Positions 5,541 through 5,790 of a DNA stretch of 5,790 nt are shown piece by piece (within the stretch, counting starts at the first letter, position 1; each line of letters opens with the position of its first letter). The stretch is from positions 1 to 5,790 of the forward strand of contig RFOC01000132.1 of NCBI GenBank assembly GCA_009926815.1. The letters run 5' to 3'. The notes below the pieces were generated by a model. The model ran no database searches. It saw nothing but the letters and a program-made list of their open reading frames with translations, and was not told where the DNA came from. Made by a program: the position numbers and the translations under genes. This DNA is from Planctomycetota bacterium. GTDB lineage: Bacteria; Planctomycetota; Phycisphaerae; Phycisphaerales; SM1A02.

Positions 5541-5790
5541 TCAACCCGCTCTTGCAGCTTGCGTTCGGCCCATCCGCCGCAGCACCCGGTCATTCGCCTT
5601 GCGAAGCTCTTGCAGGGCTTCCAGGTGGCGCAGGGCACGCTCGCCTGATCCCATCAGCATCCGGGCACCCACCGCGGCCGGGATGGCCATCCACCACAAC
5701 TGGGTGGCCACGGCGGCACCTCCGCCGGCCAGATAGGCCATGTAACTCTTGGTGCTTCGCTCGCCGAACACCCTGCCCTGCTCGTGCAGG
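5541..5790 (-). CDS. Small or partial membrane protein at the right edge
   Basis: The frame is open to the window edge, giving at least 82 residues, so the true start may be outside. Possible internal starts are a GTG at 5771 and an ATG at 5741, the latter with AAGAG four bases upstream, which would give a 66-residue protein. From the ATG there is a Gly/Ala-rich hydrophobic segment containing an LWWMAIPAAVGARMLMG stretch, probably one transmembrane helix. A charged amphipathic tail rich in Leu, Arg and Glu follows and would lie in the cytoplasm by the positive-inside rule. No family is recognised. It ends 5 bp before the ATG of the Cys-cluster protein, so the two are probably co-expressed, and a membrane anchor for that protein is a possible but unproven role. 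Confidence 0.55.
   Translation of the reverse strand, partial: LHEQGRVFGERSTKSYMAYLAGGGAAVATQLWWMAIPAAVGARMLMGSGERALRHLEALQELRKANDRVLRRMGRTQAARAG

Noticed and set aside
4816..5736. Plus-strand frame of 306 codons opposite the Cys-cluster and membrane genes
   Set aside because: Its translation is low-complexity with no clear domain and no good ribosome-binding site. The minus-strand frames show a cysteine cluster, helical periodicity and a membrane segment with tight gene spacing.

Overview
The window is high-GC (roughly two thirds G+C by eye), densely packed bacterial DNA with G/C-rich third positions and short intergenic gaps. Nothing fixes the taxon. The base composition and the accessory-type AAA+/VWA operon would suit a planctomycete, a myxobacterium-like group or a similar high-GC bacterium, but this is only a guess. 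No tRNA, rRNA, CRISPR array, insertion sequence or prophage signature was found.

Positions 1-4080 (plus strand) form one tight operon-like block. It contains the 3' part of a MoxR-type AAA+ ATPase whose Walker motifs lie upstream of the window, then an unrecognised 163-aa protein that overlaps it by 17 bp. Next is a 448-aa protein joining a predicted zinc metallopeptidase-like domain (HExxH) to a VWA-like domain (DxSxS), coupled by an ATGA overlap. After 63 bp comes a divergent methionine adenosyltransferase (MetK) homologue with a strong Shine-Dalgarno sequence. MoxR ATPases paired with VWA proteins are a known partnership in which the ATPase remodels targets that the VWA protein recognises. 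The unusual member is the MetK homologue. It keeps the ATP, triphosphate and metal residues, but hand alignment indicates that two classical methionine-binding residues are replaced and the active-site loop is shortened. This is the best candidate in the window for an undescribed system.

Positions 4028-5790 carry minus-strand genes. A 175-aa cysteine-rich protein with a signal peptide converges on the MetK-like gene and overlaps its 3' end by 53 bp. Upstream of it is a 161-bp gap with a perfect 8-bp inverted repeat and clustered GCAAC/GTTGC motifs. Further upstream are an unrecognised 272-aa protein with an N-terminal cysteine cluster and a charged helical middle, and a small membrane protein that runs off the right edge. 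The last two are nearly contiguous and probably co-transcribed. No link between the minus-strand genes and the plus-strand operon can be shown from the sequence.
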